From: Asterionellopsis glacialis
Lineage: Eukaryota; Bacillariophyta; Plagiogrammaphyceae; Rhaphoneidales; Asterionellopsidaceae
DNA: 64,000 bases
Assembly (NCBI GenBank): GCA_014885115.2
Contig: WKLE02000570.1
Coordinates: 1 to 64,000, forward strand
Direction: 5' to 3'
The position numbers and the translations under genes were made by a program. Position 1 is the first letter of the stretch. The number at the start of each line of letters is the position of its first letter. This document shows, in pieces, positions 41,772-53,872 of this stretch. The notes under the pieces are model-generated. The model did not search any database and was not told the DNA's origin. It saw nothing but the letters and a program-made list of their open reading frames with translations.

Positions 41772-43283
41772 ATGGAAGATCACTCGAAGAAGATGCCACC
41801 TCAACAAGATACACCATCTGCTGCCAATGAACGCTCATCTTTGCTTATTGCTCCGTCAGATTCGACAGCGATGGATGAGAGCGACCAACAACAACAGCAT
41901 AGTCCTCATGTTGGACATGCTTCATTTGTGGAAAATGTTCTGAATCAAGCCAAAACATGCATGGGTACTGGAACATTAGCGCTCCCATTTGCAGCACGTC
42001 AGGGAGGATTGGTACTTCATTTTTTTGGATTACTAGGTATTGCGGGATGGAATGTCTACTCAACCGATCGATTGCTACGTGCCCATGAATTGTTACCCAA
42101 TGCTACCACTGCATCGAAAAGAACTCAACCACCGGAAGGAACCTCTGAGCTTGGCAAGGTAGCTTTCTACGCTATGGGGAAAAAAGGATTGTACATGTTA
42201 GACGTTGCTTTAACATTTCTTTTGTTGGGTATTATTGTAGCCTACATCGATGCGATCGTAAGCTTTCTTGGTGGTACACCCGTCACTATTGGATCCCCCA
42301 AATTAGATGCCTTATTAGTGGCAGTTATTGTTGCTATATTATCAAATGTTCCAGATGTAAGAAATATGTATGTCTATGGGTGTGTTTTTCGAAAGGGGGT
42401 GTTCTCCTGCCATTTCTTTCTAGCATTTTGTATGATATAATCTTATTTGCATTGTTTGTCGCTCCATCTTTTACAGCTTGGTTATCTAGCGAAACTAAGT
42501 GCTATGGGGTTATCAATACTGCTTTTAACATATATCACAATTGCTTTCTACGGTGACTTTTCTGGATTTTCATCGCTCAATTGGTGGCCCCAAAATGGAA
42601 TGTCAGGTATTAGTCGGTGGTTTGGGTGTAATGTATTTGGCTTTGGTACAGTGCCGTTCACTTATAATCTACGTGACTCAATGGCAGAACCGCATCGTAT
42701 GCTGGCATCATCATCTGTTTCCATGGTATTCGTAGCTGTGTCGTACATCTTGCTTGGATGTGGTATGTTGCTGCTATATCCGGATGTCGATGGAGATATC
42801 CTGCAAGAACTTCCAATATCTGGTTTCCTTCCTACAGCAGTACGTCTTGCTATGACTGCTGTAGTGCTTGCAACTGCTCCTTTAATTGTTGTGCCTTGTG
42901 GAGAATTGTTTGAAGGAATCTTATTCCATAAGGAGGAGGCTTCACCGGGTGCTCGGGTTGGTGTCCGATTAAGTATTTGTGTTTTATGTGCAGCTATCAG
43001 TCTTTGGGTCCCAGCTTTTGTAGATGTCCTCAGCTTTGTTGGGTGCTGCTGTGTGGCAGTAGTCAGTTTCCTTGTGCCCCCTCTCCTACATATCTTTCTC
43101 ACAAGTTTGCAACCAGCTAATGATCTGCCATTGGCAGAAAACGTTACTACAGAGGATACTTCTCGACCACGTATGCTTGATTTAAGTCGAATTTTATGGA
43201 CTGACGTTGCTATGTTAGGCTGGGGTATTGTTGCCACTGTCATCAGCACAACTTACACCTTCCGAATAGAACTTCATGGCTAA
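41772..43283 (+). CDS. Amino-acid permease (AAAP family), paralogue 1
   Basis: Two exons, 41772-42356 and 42477-43283, separated by a 120-nt phase-0 intron, give 463 residues. After a 50-residue polar cytosolic N-terminus the first helix carries the AAAP hallmark FVENVLNQAKTCMGTGTLAL-PFAARQGG; about ten further hydrophobic helices follow, including YITIAFYGDFSGF, FGFGTVPFTYNLRDSM and SFVGCCCVAVVSFLVPP near the end. The family includes SLC36/SLC38 and plant AVT carriers moving neutral amino acids with protons across plasma or vacuolar membranes; substrate and membrane are not decidable here. It is followed in tandem by a close paralogue whose intron at NVPD is in the same place. Confidence 0.88.
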
Positions 43284-43765
43284 ATAAAGAACAAATTGAA
43301 TCTTCGCTACTAGTCTATGATCATAATTTCAAATTGAAATCTGTGTTCAGTACTGCGTTTCCATCTAATTATTGCTTGCCAGAAAGTTGTGGTATTTAGT
43401 TTCTGTAGTCTGACCTACGGTACGAGATCGTAGGTCTAGTCCTACAGTACGGTTTCTACCTTCTGACCTGTGTGCATGATTGATTCTGCTCCTCTTCCGT
43501 TCGGAGAGGCGTCTGCACTTTTCCCGTTATCAACACATTTTTCGTTCGTCATTCGGCCTTTTTTCACCCACCCAGCAAAAAGAAAACTCAAATGAGAGAA
43601 AAACTTGAACAGAGAACTTTAGACAATATCCCACTCACTGGTTGTTTTGTGGTTCATTGAAGAAAACCCGTCAATAGTCCATTGTTTCTCTTCACACCAC
43701 AGCGCTTTTTCCTAAAGTTGTGCAGGACCTCCTTTTCAAAAAAATAAAAAACGAATCAGTCAATT
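43284..43765. other. Spacer between the tandem permeases
   Basis: No coding frame. A small hairpin GACCTACG-9 nt-CGTAGGTC lies at 43412-43436. The region should contain the promoter of paralogue 2. Confidence 0.5.
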
Positions 43766-45311
43766 ATGTCTCAGGATCAAGAAGTCCCACCGGACGAGAC
43801 AACCCCTCTTTCACTAGCACAATCCGAATCACTGCCTTTGTCTGAAGACGAAGTTTTGGAACAAAATGGTAGTGCAACGTTTGCCGAGAATATCATTAAC
43901 ACAGCAAAAACATGCATTGGAACTGGGGCACTGGCTCTACCATTTGCTGCCAGGCAAGGAGGAATCATAGTCAATTGCGTTGGTTTAGTTGGAATCGCAT
44001 GTTGGAACCTCTATTCTATCAAACTACTTCTGAATTGTCTTGATTTATTGCCTCATCCAAATTTATCGAAAGAGAAAAGGGACCAACCACCTGATGGGAC
44101 ATCTACACTTGGTAAGGTAGCTTTCCAAGCCTTGGGGCGTGCTGGACTGCACACTGTGGATATTACTATGCTGCTGTTACTCTTGGGCATCATCATAGCC
44201 TATATTTCTGCTAGTATCAGCTTCCTAAATGATACACCTCTCACAGTTGGCAATTGGAATGGCTTAGTTGTTGCAATTATTATCGGTCTTTTTTCTAATG
44301 TCCCGGATGTAAGTGTTTGCGGAGGCTACATTATCTACTTTGGAATGCAATCATTCCATCTGGCTCTCACTTCATTTTGCATCTTTGTCTTTTCTCGTTT
44401 GCTTCTTCTGAAGATGGGTTACCTTGCAAAATTATCTGCAATGGGCTTAACGACATTGTTTGTATCTTTCGTAGTGATTGCTTGTTATGGTGACTTTTCT
44501 GGCTTTTCACTGAATCTGTGGCCACTGGATGGGCTGTCAGGTGTTAGTCATTGGTTCGGCTGCACTGTCTTCAGTTTCGGTACTGTACCTTTGACATATA
44601 ATCTACGGGTAGGTCCCATACTAGTATATTCATTTGGTTGCGTGTACTGATTCTCATGCAAGTGCTAATGATCTTTCTTCTTTTCCTCGTTTCGAATCAT
44701 TAAAGGATTCCATGCTTGAACCGCGACGAATGATGTCCTCGACGTCGATTGCTTTTGGACTGGTTACTGTTTCTTACTTATTACTAGGAAGTGGCATGTT
44801 GCTTCTGTATCCTGATGTCGAAGGAGACGTCTTGAAAGAGCTTCCTTCAGTTGGTCATGTACCAACGGCAATTCGTCTTGCTATGACGCTCGTTGTTCTT
44901 GCGACTGCTCCACTATTGGTTGTTCCGTGTGGGGAAGTGGTTGAGGGTAAACTGTTTCACGGCAGTGCAACGCCCAGTGCTCGCGTCGGAATTCGATTGG
45001 CAATTTGTATTGCGTGTACCGTCGTTGGTATAGGTGTTCCAGGGTTTGTTGAAGTTCTGAGCTTTGTAGGGTGTTGTTGCGTAGCCGTTGTGAGTTTTGT
45101 TGTGCCACCTTTGCTGCATATCTTGTTATCATGGCAGAGACAGAGCAATTATGCGGAACTTCCAGTAACAAAAGGTATCACAACAGGTACCATGTATATT
45201 CGTGAAGCCTGCTCACAGAACTGGCTATGGATAGATAGTGTCATGCTTCTTTGGGGTGTCACTGCTAGTTTTATCAGCACCATGTACACATTCAGAACAT
45301 CTTACCAATAG
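43766..45311 (+). CDS. Amino-acid permease (AAAP family), paralogue 2
   Basis: Three exons, 43766-44308, 44414-44608 and 44706-45311, give 447 residues. It parallels paralogue 1 throughout: FAENIINTAKTCIGTGALAL, PPDGTSTLGKVAFQALG, LLLLLGIIIAYISASISFL, FGTVPLTYNLRDSMLEPRRMM and SFVGCCCVAVVSFVVPP. The first intron is at the homologous position. The second (97 nt, between NLR and DSM) is absent from paralogue 1. The first intron (44309-44413) is 105 nt with no in-frame stop, so a retained form would add 35 mostly hydrophobic residues. Probable function as for paralogue 1, proton-coupled amino-acid transport. Confidence 0.88.
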
Positions 45312-45709
45312 ACGAAAGTTACCAAAAGGTGAGAGAAACGTGGCTGTCCTCTACTGTTGGATTACGTTTCAACAGATGGTGGTATTCACAGATGTAATAA
45401 CCGTCTTATATTTGCTAAAAATAAATGCTAAAAATAACGAATGAAGTAAAAAACTGCACTATCACCATATCAACCACAGAAGTGCTTATCTATAGTCTTG
45501 TCAAAATATCAAGAGAAAATTTCGATTTTAATGTACAGCAATTGTTTTCTATTCTGTATCTAGTTAGTATTTGTCAAATAGTATAGTGGAAAGATCCTAT
45601 CCCTTACAGTAAGCACGCAGTGATTATTAAAAAATCTTTCTACCGTGCCGTAGGACAGACCAAAAGCCACTCAGGAATTGTGTTGGATCTCAAATTTAAA
45701 TCCAAACCA
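45312..45709. other. Convergent spacer
   Basis: AT-rich sequence between the second permease and the CBP/p300 gene; nothing recognisable. Confidence 0.5.
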
Positions 45710-48700
45710 TTAGCCGGAATTCATACTCATGCGCATTCTATTCATTTCCTGTCGACGCCTATCATCCATCGCCTGTTGTTGCTTCGCCAATTGACGTATT
45801 CTTTCACGAATTGCCATACACTGGGGAACCGGGCAGACTGTATCCTTACACTTTTGCGCATGGATACGTAGCAAAGTCCAGATGCGTTTACAAATTTTGC
45901 AGCCACCAGAAGCTCTGACCTTGCACACACGACCGTGATTGAGGTAAGATTTCATCTTCGCACAATTCGAAGAGGTACAGGATGGATCGTTGCAGCGAGC
46001 TGCGTGCTCAATCAATTGTATATGCAACAGTAAGTTCCTCTGGCGTTCCTTTCGTTGAGCCTCTGTCAAACCACTTTTATTTCCAGCCTGTGGATCTTCG
46101 TTATTATTAGTTTCGACAGGGATAGCCTGGAGCTTATGCGAGCATGCGCCTCTATTCGCGTTCGGATTCTTGTAACAATCCTCGCATAAATCGTAGTCAG
46201 GGCAGGTATTGCAATGATAACGATTCCCAGTCAAGATCTCACGAGCACAGGAGACACACTGTTGTACAAATTTTGGTGCATCTCTGTTATGCAAGTGCCA
46301 CAGTACCATCATCGAAGTGTGCTTTGCTCTTCTTAATTCATCGAACTGATAATGGTTACCGCGACAAAGGTTGAGGAAGGCTTGACGATTGTTAAAAAAC
46401 TCGCAATCCATTTCTTCCGCATCATCATCGATCAACTTAATACGTTGACCATTTGAGTCTTTCAAATTCTTCATATCTGTGACTTTTAGACAACTGATGC
46501 CACGAATGTTGCCCGATGCATCTCGTTTCTTTGAAGAGTTCTTCTTTTCAGCAGCTTCTTCCCTGTACTTCACAATTTCTTCAGGCACAACCATATCTTC
46601 AGACTTAGCATCTTTATGATTCAAGTATGCTACGATGAAACTTTCCTTCATAGGTTGAATCGTTTCGCCCATTTTGATCATTACTTGGTCTCTACCCCCT
46701 TCTTCTATGCTTTTGTGCTCGAAAATTCCACTTGCGGCAAGGGCATCTTCATCAAGGCCTGTAGCACGGGTGCCTCGGTTATTCTTTGCTTTGCTCTGTT
46801 TTTTCTTCTTCTTACCACCCGTTCCACCGGCTTTCTTTCCATTCCCTTCCTTTAGATCTTTGATAATATTTTCCGCTTCGCCGGGAAAGTAATCTCCCTC
46901 GAGATAAGGAACAGCTGTTGCATCAAGCTTGTAATTACTAAAGTAAAGATCATACATATTAGTAACTTTTCCAGCGATGTTTCGCTTTTGGCATTCAGTA
47001 AGCATGTCAATATACCACTGCTTCAATCTAGCATCACGAGGAGTTTTCTGATCTTCTGGCTTTGCGTAGAAGATATAATCGTCCCCCTTCAACGGAGGAC
47101 ACGCCCAGATATGTGCAGTAACATAACCTTTCTGTCTAACATAGTCCAGGTAGGCGATGAGGATCTCGTGGTAGACAGTTGTTCGCAGTTTCCTTGGTCT
47201 CATAAAATGGACACTATCAAGGTATGAAATGTACACACAGCGATTATTTGGAGCGGGATTGTCCTCACCGTGCTCATAAACATATAAAGCAAACAGAACT
47301 ACATCAACTCCGTCTAGGTTCTGAAATACCACAAGGCACTTGCATCGAAATCCGAATTCGTCTGGATAATTCTTAAAAGCGTAACGTGCCTTCATAAGCT
47401 CTCGCACTTCGTGCTTGCGATCAGTAGATGTCACCTGACGTATAGTGATACGTCCACCTTTATCAACCGTCTTCATGGCTTCTTCGACGGGTATTTTCTA
47501 TAATAGAACGGAGTGATAAACAAAAAATGAGAATCGATGTAAATACTATCTATCAACACCAGAAATAAATACATGTACGATCTTACCTCAGCTGCTGCTT
47601 TCTCTTCAGCCAACTCTCTTCTCTTTTCGGCAACCTTATTCTTGACATGCTTTTCCAACCATTCGGACAGTATTGTGCGCGGCAAATCCTCAGCTCCTGC
47701 AGGTTTCGGTTCCGGTTTGTCACCCTTGAGCTTTTTCCGGTTTTCTAGTAAACATTTTGGACAATGATATTTACTGTGGTGTTCTTTGTTTTGTCGTGTG
47801 TTGAATAGCCCACAAATTTGATGAATCCATTTTTCACAAGAGTCGCACTGCACCCAACTCTCTTCGTGGGATTCGTCATTCTTCTTCTTCGTCAGATCGG
47901 CCTTCTGAACTGATAAATCAATAGACAATTCAATAGGTATCGATCCATCGAGCTCGTTATAACATGTGTTACACCAGAAATATTGCCCATTTCCACCGAC
48001 ATAAAAATGGCTATTGCGCCGAATACGTTTACTGGCACAATTCATACCATTGCAAAAGTAAACAGGGGGTTCAAACAGAAGCTTTTCGCAACCACACAAG
48101 GTACAAGCGCGGTCATTTTGCCTGCGCTCACGATCCTCATTTTCCAGTTGCAGCACAAGCTTCTTGTAATCAACAGCGAACTTTTCTTTCAGCTCTTTGG
48201 CCATATCGTGTACCACTGAACCCTCTTCGTTGTATGTCATGGCATTCTCAAATGTCAGTCGTACATCAGCTTCGAACTCTTCAATAAAATGGTAAGAACC
48301 ATTCTCAATCCTTTTATTCACAGTTCCTAGATCCATTGGTTTCTTGATAATCACAAAGTAGTCCGGTAGTCCTAACTCTACAGGATCGACTGGTGTGTTG
48401 AACACCCATCCGTGCTGATGCTGTTGAAGGCCCTTGAGCACCTCGAGACATTTCGACTTGAGTTTAGCAGGGGGTAGTTGAAGCTTTCGGTCAAGAGATG
48501 CGACATGTTTCTCGATCTGTTCCACGGTGAAGCTGTTGATGAGGGAGTGATCCTCATTCTGCTTTGTGGCCTTTTTCCCTGATGGCGCATTCGCACTACT
48601 TGATACAACCTTCGTCGCTGGTTTACTTTCCTTAGCTGTTTTGCTTTTGACCGGCATTGAAGAACTGGAGGGGGTAATACTAGGTGGGATACTTGGCGTA

Positions 48701-51284
48701 TGCTCCACCTTCGCCTTCTTCAAAACTGGCTGAAACTGCGAACTGCTCGTCGGTGAAGTGCTAGAAGCTCTTGCTCCATGCCCACTCGAGAGCTGATTCG
48801 AGGCACTACTGCTACGGCCACTGCTGCTGGTTGGTTCATTCGGAAAAGGGATAGAGCTTGAAGCAACCGGTACTTGTTGTTGCTGTTGTTGCTGCTGTTG
48901 CTTTTGCTTTTGGCGTTCTTTTTCGTGTGTCTTCCTAATAGTATCTCGGACAGGCCCACAAGCAGGACAACGGGCATCCTTACAACGGCGGTAGTGGCTT
49001 AGGACATATCTACTGCTCATGCAGTGTTGCACGGTGCACTGTTGATTCTTACAATGGGCAATGTGCTCCCAAAGTTTCTTCATGCTGGCGCAATGCGGAG
49101 TTACGGGACATTTGCCACTTTCATACTGACATTTCGACGCATGGCGAAGAAGAAGCAGACGCTGCTGCTTGTGCCTCACTCTTTGCCACTCCGAGTCGTT
49201 CCGTCTTTGACCACCGCTACTTGCACCTGAACCATTCGGGGGCATTGATGATGATGATATCGACAACTCGCTTGAGTCACCCAAGTTAGACGCGAATGGA
49301 TCTGAGCTCGACGGGGCCGGAGCTGATGTAGAAGGCGGTTTGTAAAGAGGCTGCACTTGCTGCGAACTGCTCTGTGACATGGAGCTAGATTCATTTCTGT
49401 TGGAATGATAAGGAGGCATCGAAGATGTAAAATTCTGACCAGACGCTGGGGGAGGCATGGAGGAATGAGACTGCGGTTGCCTTGGTGGCTGTTGGAAAGA
49501 ACCTGGAACAGAGGATGAAGACGAAAAAGAGCCCCCAGGAACGTTGTTGTTCATCATTTCAATTGGTGGTGGGGGTGCCTGCGAATTTTGCACCGGTGGC
49601 GTTGATGAAATGGACCGAGGATCTGCAGAGAAACTCATCATGCTGTGGCCGCCACTACTACTGCTAGGTCTCAGTGATTGCTGATCTTGTGCATTAATCA
49701 TTCCTCTACTTTGTGAAGAGCTTGACGACGACTTTGAAGTCTGGCCCTTTCGCACAGTCTCACGAACAGGTCCACATGCAGGACAAGCTCTATCCTTACA
49801 TTTGCGATAATGACTAAGAATAGCTCGGGATGAAAAGCAGTGGTGGACACGACAGTTATTGTCCTTACATCCCTCCATGTGCCGCCATAACTTTTTCATA
49901 TCAGCGCAGTGTGGAGTTACTGTACACTTGCCGTCCTCGTGCGGACATTTAGCAGAGTGGTGCAACAGAAGTAGTCGCTGCTGCTTGTGTCTAATCCGTG
50001 TTTTCCAGTCAGGATCATTCCGATTCTGTCCAGGCGGTGATAAACTTGAACCACCTCCTTGGCCCGAAGATGACCTACCAGATGACCCATTTGCGAAATC
50101 TCTTGAGGACGAAGATCCTGGCCGTGAAGATGACCCGTAATTTGACGAGCTTGTTCCTCCCAAACTAGGATTAATTTCATCCATATTCACTACATGCCTA
50201 TGAGACTGAGGTTGTTGCGACGTGGACATTGTTGTATTCGAATGCCTGTGAGTTGACGCAGAACTGGCAGAACCAGACCTCATCATGTCCCGAGACTGAC
50301 TGCTGCTTCTCATTCCGTTAGGATATTGTCTGTCTGACCTTGAATCAGGTCTCCCCCCCTGTTGATCTTTAGCTTTCTTTGAAACTTCAATGGCAATGGC
50401 TTGCAGCCGATGCTTCAGTGTGTTCATGTCAGCATATGCCTCAAAAGATCTCGCGTTTCGGTACAGAGAAACTTCAAGTTGTTTTGCCATTTGAGGAAGT
50501 TTACTTAACCATTCTGGAGATCCATTCTTATCTTTTTTCAGCATTTTTACACTATATCATTCAAACCATAATAATCACAAATTTTAAGTCAGGAACAAAC
50601 TCAATCGGATTAAATCAATCAGATTAAACATTGTGCAAATTTTCGGATAACTTACATGTGTTGTATCATTTCCCTGCGATGAGGCATATCTTTGTCACTT
50701 TGCCAATTTCCATTTAACCCCGTCGTTGGTATGTACTGTTGCTGTGGATGCCGATCCGACTGTTGAATTTGACCCGTCGGCATAGATGAAGAATTCCTGC
50801 TCGATGACATACCCATATTGTGTTGCGGTTGTTGCTGATGCTGTGGTGGATGCGACTGATAAGACCCGTGCCCCTGTGAGCCTGACCGGTGCATTTGATG
50901 CATGGAATTGTGGTGTTGTTGCGGCGGCGGCGGCTGCTGTGGTTGTTGTTGGTGAGCCGGAGAGTGCATGGGGTGCCCATAAGATGATTGCGACGGACCA
51001 GCATGGTGCCCTGTGCCCGGTGGAGGGACATTTGAAAAGCTATTTGATCTTGAACTAGGCGATTGTGGAGGTATTGAAAATGAACCATTTGGAGCCATCC
51101 CTGAAGAATGACGCATGTTGCCATTCGGATTAAAAGGAGGACCACCCATTGGTTGATGATGGTGATTTCCCATCGACGGTGATGGAGCTGAGCCATGGGG
51201 CATGGGTCCCCGCTGCATTGGGGGGCCGCCGGACTGAGATGGCTGCTGCTGAGTTGCCGCTGAGTTTTCAAAAGGGGCCATCAT
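45710..51284 (-). CDS. CBP/p300-type histone acetyltransferase coactivator
   Basis: Three exons, 50656-51284, 47587-50551 and 45710-47497 (introns 104 and 89 nt), give 1793 residues. Domains in order: Gln/His/Pro-rich start; KIX (about 197-270, the first splice restores REMIQHIVKMLKK); TAZ zinc finger (about 390-475, [16 protein letters not shown]); second, closely similar TAZ (about 664-750); bromodomain (about 897-1015, [16 protein letters not shown]); PHD/RING-like Cys region (about 1022-1146, [16 protein letters not shown]); KAT11 acetyltransferase (from about 1205, [36 protein letters not shown]); ZZ finger (about 1607-1654, [11 protein letters not shown]); C-terminal TAZ (about 1680-1768). 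It acetylates histones and bridges activators to the transcription machinery. Unlike the animal protein, KIX precedes TAZ and the first TAZ is duplicated. Confidence 0.95.
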
Positions 51285-53872
51285 TTTGACCTATTCGAAT
51301 CACCCCAAGGGGCGGAGTTTTCTTTAGCGCGGGTGTCGATCGAAAGCGTTTCCAAAACTGATGCTGCAGAGAACAAAAACAAACAATGAGGGGTGATGTT
51401 AGCCACGAGAACATTCCAGACGTTGCAAAGAAAAAGGGGTGTTTGGTTCGAAAAAAGGTTGAAGCTGCTACTGTAGTTCCTAGCGCAGAGCGGTAGGCAA
51501 GCATAATTCTGCCAGTATGGACTGGTAGCCTATGATACAACGTCTCATGCCTCTTCTTCGTTCTTCGATCCCGCAGACATGCCCTGATTTGACGTCATCA
51601 GCATTTAGTTCACAAATCACGGTGTCGGCGAGCATCATGCACTATTCGGGATGAAACACATTCATGAAGACCAGCAAAACCGTCACTTAAGAAAAGGAGT
51701 TCCGCGCCAGCGAACACCCACTTAAATCAGGGACTCGATATTTAGACAAAAAATAACTGGTACCGAACACCAAATTTCAGCACTATAGGGTAAAAATGAT
51801 TCACGTAGAACGCGTAGAAATGTACCAAGGAACGACGACGATTCTTGTCCTTGCGCATCGACCACGTCGGGGACACGACGATGATCATTGGCGGTCAAAG
51901 AAAACGACAACAACGGCAGGAAACGACATCGGCATTGAAACCATACTCTCAAGTCACCAAAGAAGCAAGCAATGATGCGGTTCCGGACTCACCAATGCTA
52001 CAAGCGTTAATTCAGTTCTGAATCTCGCGGGCTGCTCCACCCAGGCCGAAATCTGGTTGCTGCCAGGCAAAAATATTTCTGTTCTTCGGGACACTGTATG
52101 CGAGCCAAACTACCCGGTATATACCATACTTTACAACGGGTACTGGTATTCATACGAGTAGGACCTACATACACAAATCAGAGTAGAAAATTAAACAAAA
52201 AAATAACCTCAACCTTAATATATATTTTTAAATTCCTTGAACAGAGCGGAACTTTCTTGTTTTTTTTTATTTTTTGTTGCGGCAACAAAGAAAATAGAAT
52301 AGGGAAATGCACAAAGAGGTCAAAGTCATATGCTCGTCATGCTTCATCCAATTTCGGCCATCATTTGGAGAAATATTGTGATTCCCTCAGATCTGTACAA
52401 ATTATGAGCACTCACGGAAGTAATTATTGTGGTGATGAATCAAATTGAAAAACTGCTCGGTGTGCCATAATTTTTTTGTTCCGATGGCTTCTTCGCACGA
52501 CTGCCAACATCTTTATGGAGGGGGTTCAGTAGGGAGGACTACAATATACACCCAAAGCCAGTAATCGGAGACTGTTGTACAAAATTTCCGAAAGAGAACA
52601 TAAATATTAGGTACATCATCATAATCGTCACGTACCTGGGGTACCTGGTAGTCCTATTACCTGTAAAGTCCAAGGACATCTTCCAGAAATACTTGAAATC
52701 ATATTGTTACGTACTAATAAACACAAGTACCGGTAGTACAGTTACTGTACTGTAAAAAGATAATCATTATAATAGGGGCTAATTTTTTATTGTGTAAGTA
52801 CGCAGCAACGTAAAAAAGGATGCCTTAAATAAAAATCTTATTCCGTATGCATACGTAAAAAGTGAATCATTCTTTTAATAAATAAAAGATAATCGTCGTC
52901 ACTCTGTAATTATTTACAGATTACTGTGAACTAATCACAGAACAAGTCAAACAGGTAATTTGTAACTTTATTATTGTTCGAGTTGCTGTGTTTGTCGTTG
53001 TACCGTTGACGTTCTTCAGGGATCATAATTGATAACCCCTCGATTTAGTACGAGACAATTATGTACTCTACTACTACTGTTCATTGCAGTGAAATACTTT
53101 ATTTCTCAGTATTACTGTGCTATTATTTTTAAAAAAAGCTTACTCAATCATAAGATAATATTATTAATTGTAGCTGTACCTGGTAGAGGTATTCCTAATT
53201 AAACCTGGTATCTTTTTTATTCATCCGGTTGAATATGGACGAAGATGGACACGAAGTCAGGACAGACTGTATTTTCAACAGTCTATTTACGGTACATTAT
53301 TTTTCATATCATCATCTCCCTTTTCACTATTTCAGAATACTCGTAAGACAGGGTTCATAGGTAGAGCGCATTCGGCTTTTGTTTGTATTCCAAAACTTGA
53401 GTCTAAAACCTACCAGATAAAGCCAGTATTTATATGCTACAAGCACCCAGGTTTGTCGTGTATGAAGCACAATTTGAAAAAATACCTTTCCAACTTTTAT
53501 AGGAGTAATTGAAAAAGTCGTAGACCTTAAGCTAGAGTTGATGCATGACGCTATGCCATTCAGTACTTAGACATCAACGTCGTCTTTTTTCATTTCGTTC
53601 TTGTCAACAGTTCTTTATCTCTTTTTTTCCTACAGTATAATGCTCCACACAATGTTTCCGCATCTCTGGATCTTTAAAAATTTACACTATGCAAGGTCTG
53701 GTGAAATAATGCACACAAGTTCAGCTAAAGTCATTTTTAAAAAATTAAATTAAATTTCATTTTATAGTATAGAGTTACAGATTCTTATCACCCAGCACGG
53801 CAACGAAGTGTTCCCAATAGAGTTTTGAAAATATGCCTATGACCAAAAAAAGGCATTACTCTATTTCTATTG
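51285..53872. other. Long gene-free spacer
   Basis: About 2.6 kb without supported genes; open frames present are short and of non-coding composition. GTAC-type motifs occur at about 52638-52653 and 53175. The right two thirds are strongly AT-rich. The first few hundred bases upstream of 51284 should carry the CBP/p300 promoter. Confidence 0.55.
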
